Positions 61,880 to 64,000 of a stretch of DNA of 64,000 bases are shown in pieces. Every line of letters begins with the position of its first letter. Within the stretch, counting starts at the first letter, position 1. This DNA is from Piliocolobus tephrosceles (Eukaryota > Chordata > Mammalia > Primates > Cercopithecidae), in contig NC_045441.1 in assembly GCF_002776525.5 (NCBI RefSeq), positions 110,729,161 through 110,793,160 of the forward strand. Reading direction: 5' to 3'. Under the pieces are notes generated by a model. The model was given only the letters and a program-made list of their open reading frames with translations, did not search any database and was not told the origin of the DNA. The translations under genes and the position numbers were made by a program.

Positions 61880-62520
61880 TTTAACGTATTTATAGATAGG
61901 GAAAGTTTTACTATTGCTATTTTGTTAGCTTTCATGTTACTCTTATAGTTTCTTTGTCTTTTTCTTTCTTCCTGTCTTCCTTTGTGTTTTCTTGATTTTG
62001 TGCTTTGATATTGTTGTGCTTTGGTTCCTTTCTTTCCTTTTTTTGTGTAACTTCTACAGATTTTTTGTGGTTACTTTGGGACTGACATAAAATAGCTCAT
62101 AGTAGTTTAAGTTGCTAACAATTGAAGTCCAATAGCATGTAAAAATTCTAAATTTTATCTCCCCCCCAAACTTTGTTGTCATAATTAACATGTATTCATA
62201 TAGTTTATGGGGAAGCTGGGGTGCTGGCAAGCCACCTCCTTTGCTCTCTTGGGTAAAGCCGGGAGCTAGTGGGTCTCTTTCTGATCATATGGCACTGTGT
62301 TGGAGGCAGGATCTTCAGCAAGAGGGTGTTCTGAATCTGTCTATTCTAGTACCTCTGGTTTTGTGTTCTCCCAGGGTGCAGGAGACTTTCAATTAGTTTC
62401 TGATTTTTCACAAAGGGAGTTTGTCCTTACGCTATTGCTGAATTGGTGTGTTTGTTGTGGGGAAGGGTACTTCAGGGTTTCCTACTCTGTCATATTGCTG
62501 ACATCACTCTGGTTAATCTT
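61880..62520 (-). mobile_element. Ancient L1M fragment, reverse (tentative)
   Basis: Segments such as TTTTGTGGTTACTTTGGGAC, ATAGTAGTTTAAGTTGCTAAC and a C-run before AAACTTTGTTGTCAT resemble reverse-oriented old L1 5' regions. Strong decay makes the family uncertain. Confidence 0.45.
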
Positions 62521-63539
62521 TTTAATGTGGATCACTTATGAAAAATTTCCTCAATTACATAATATCTTCAAACCCATTAATAACCACTTGCTGCAAAAAT
62601 TAATACATATTAAGAAAAAGAGTTATGTGTTTGGCATTAGTAACAGTAAATATGTACTCTCTGTGGCTGCCTTAAAATATTTTTGGGAGTTTCAAGTCAA
62701 AAAGTATGAAAAGCATTATCTTTCATCACAGTTGGCTAAGTGAAAACTATATGGTTAGCGAAAAGATTTGTATTTAGCTTACAGGTAGTATTATGTCTTT
62801 TTTTTTTTTTTTTTTTTTGACAAAAACAGTGTTGTCCAATCTTCTAGATGGCTTTTATCCTACATCACTCCACTGAATGACTTTATAAGGTAATCAACAA
62901 CTTCAACATGACTTCATTCAGGAGTCGGTTTTCAGTCTTACCTTGCTGGCATGTCAGCAAAGTACTTTATTTGCCATATCAGCGGTATTTGAATTAATGT
63001 CTTTCAGAACACCGGGGCCATCTGGCATTTCTCCTAATTCTGTGGACACTTCTTTTGAGACTCCTTTGCTGGTTTCTCTTCATCTTCCTAACTTGTAAAC
63101 ACTTAAGGAGTTTCACCAGAAATGATTTCTCTCTGTATTTTGGTCTTCACTCTCCTGGTGAAAAGAGATTAGCTTTAAATATATATATTCCAGTGCCTTC
63201 CAACTTTTAATCTCCAGCCAACGAGACCTCTTGCCTGCCTATATTTATACTTGGTATCTAATATTCACTGGTGTGCTAATAAATGTTTAATAACAGGCCC
63301 TTAATGGGTAGGGGAGGGAAAGAGGGAAAACCCTGATTCGTAGGGTTTGTAAATAGTGGCCAATTTTAAGCTACCAATGTGCTATCAACTGGCTTGCAAA
63401 ATTCCTGAAAATTTAACAGTTAGCTTGCAAGAACCACGAGCTCCATCACATCACTACTTAGCTTTCTCAAACTGAGGTCTCAAATATTCCCAAACTAAGA
63501 TCCTGTTATTTCATTTCTGACCTGCCTTTTCTTTTTCTA
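62521..63539. other. ANKRD7: ANKRD7 intron 1, nothing recognised
   Basis: Contains a T-run at about 62796-62818 with no Alu attached. No ankyrin exon found. Confidence 0.5.
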
Positions 63540-64000
63540 TAAATGCCAAATGTTGTCTTTCAATTGCTTTAGGCTGAAATTCTAGAATATTTTTGATTCC
63601 TCTAATTCCTTCACATCCTTCATTTGATTAAATAGGAAATCTTGTTGGCTCCTCCTTCAAAGTATATCTAATATCCAAGCATTTCTTACCACCTTTATAA
63701 GTACTACCATAGTCAAAGCCACCATTATGTCTCAACTAGAATTATTACAGTGCCCACTTAACTACACTTTTCCCTTTTCAGCTTATTCTCATTACAGCAG
63801 TCAGAATAATCCTGTGTAATGTCTGTCAAATGGTATTACTCCTTGTTTTCATAACTTACAATCACTTCCCATCTTACTAGGGGTAAAAGCCATATCCATC
63901 CAGTGTCTCATACAACCCTATATGATCTTCATCCTCACCCTGTTACTTCTCTGATCTTACATCCTGCAACTCTTCCTTTCATTCATTTATCTCCAGCTAC
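63540..64000 (+). mobile_element. L2 LINE fragment running off the window
   Basis: Forward L2: TCCTTCAAAGTATATCTAAT, GCAGTCAGAATAATCCTGTG, CACTTCCCATCTTACTAGGG, CCCTATATGATCTTCATCC. It is cut by the window end. Confidence 0.78.

Noticed and set aside
62297..62743. 148-codon plus-strand frame in ANKRD7 intron 1
   Set aside because: No ankyrin pattern; overlaps a probable reverse L1 fragment.
1..64000. tRNA, rRNA, snRNA or miRNA genes
   Set aside because: I saw no tRNA-like box A/B pair outside Alu/MIR, and no snRNA or hairpin precursor convincing enough to list.

Overview
The window is nuclear DNA of a primate, most likely an Old World monkey. Alu and L1PA-type retrotransposons are dense, genes are split by GT-AG introns, and three young AluY copies share sequence variants that I associate with the macaque/baboon AluYR lineage. 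From the neighbouring genes I infer the region matching human 7q31, between LSM8 and ANKRD7. Nothing here is prokaryotic, and there is no operon or CRISPR array.

Layout. Positions 1-13.2 kb are intergenic. They hold Alus, a MaLR LTR and a nearly full-length L1 (2638-8821) with a perfect 16-bp target-site duplication; its ORFs are broken by a few lesions. Positions 13.2-21.4 kb hold the complete LSM8 gene on the + strand: a CpG-rich promoter, four coding exons whose joined frame gives 96 residues, and an ATTAAA signal. Positions 21.4-47 kb are AT-rich and gene-free. They carry old MIR, L2, L1M and hAT fragments, an Hsmar1 mariner copy on the minus strand hit by a very short Alu, an L1 tail with an AC/TA microsatellite, a palindromic insert in an L1M, and a nested Alu pair. 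Positions 47.4-48.3 kb are a second GC/CpG-rich island with a consensus NRF1-type site and no recognised gene. Positions 48.8-59.2 kb are LTR fragments, L2 remnants, a Tigger-like DNA transposon and Alus. At 59.4-59.93 kb lies the first coding exon of ANKRD7 (+ strand), preceded by short tandem repeats. The rest of the window is ANKRD7 intron 1 or downstream sequence with an Alu, another Tigger-like element and L1/L2 remnants.

The two genes do not appear to work together. LSM8 is a ubiquitous subunit of the nuclear Lsm2-8 ring that binds U6 snRNA. ANKRD7 is an ankyrin-repeat protein known mainly from testis. I found no convincing new biological system. The observations most worth a second look are the orphan CpG island, the inverted Alus around LSM8 exons 2-3, the in-frame open sequence upstream of both start codons, and the palindromic insert at 42.87 kb.
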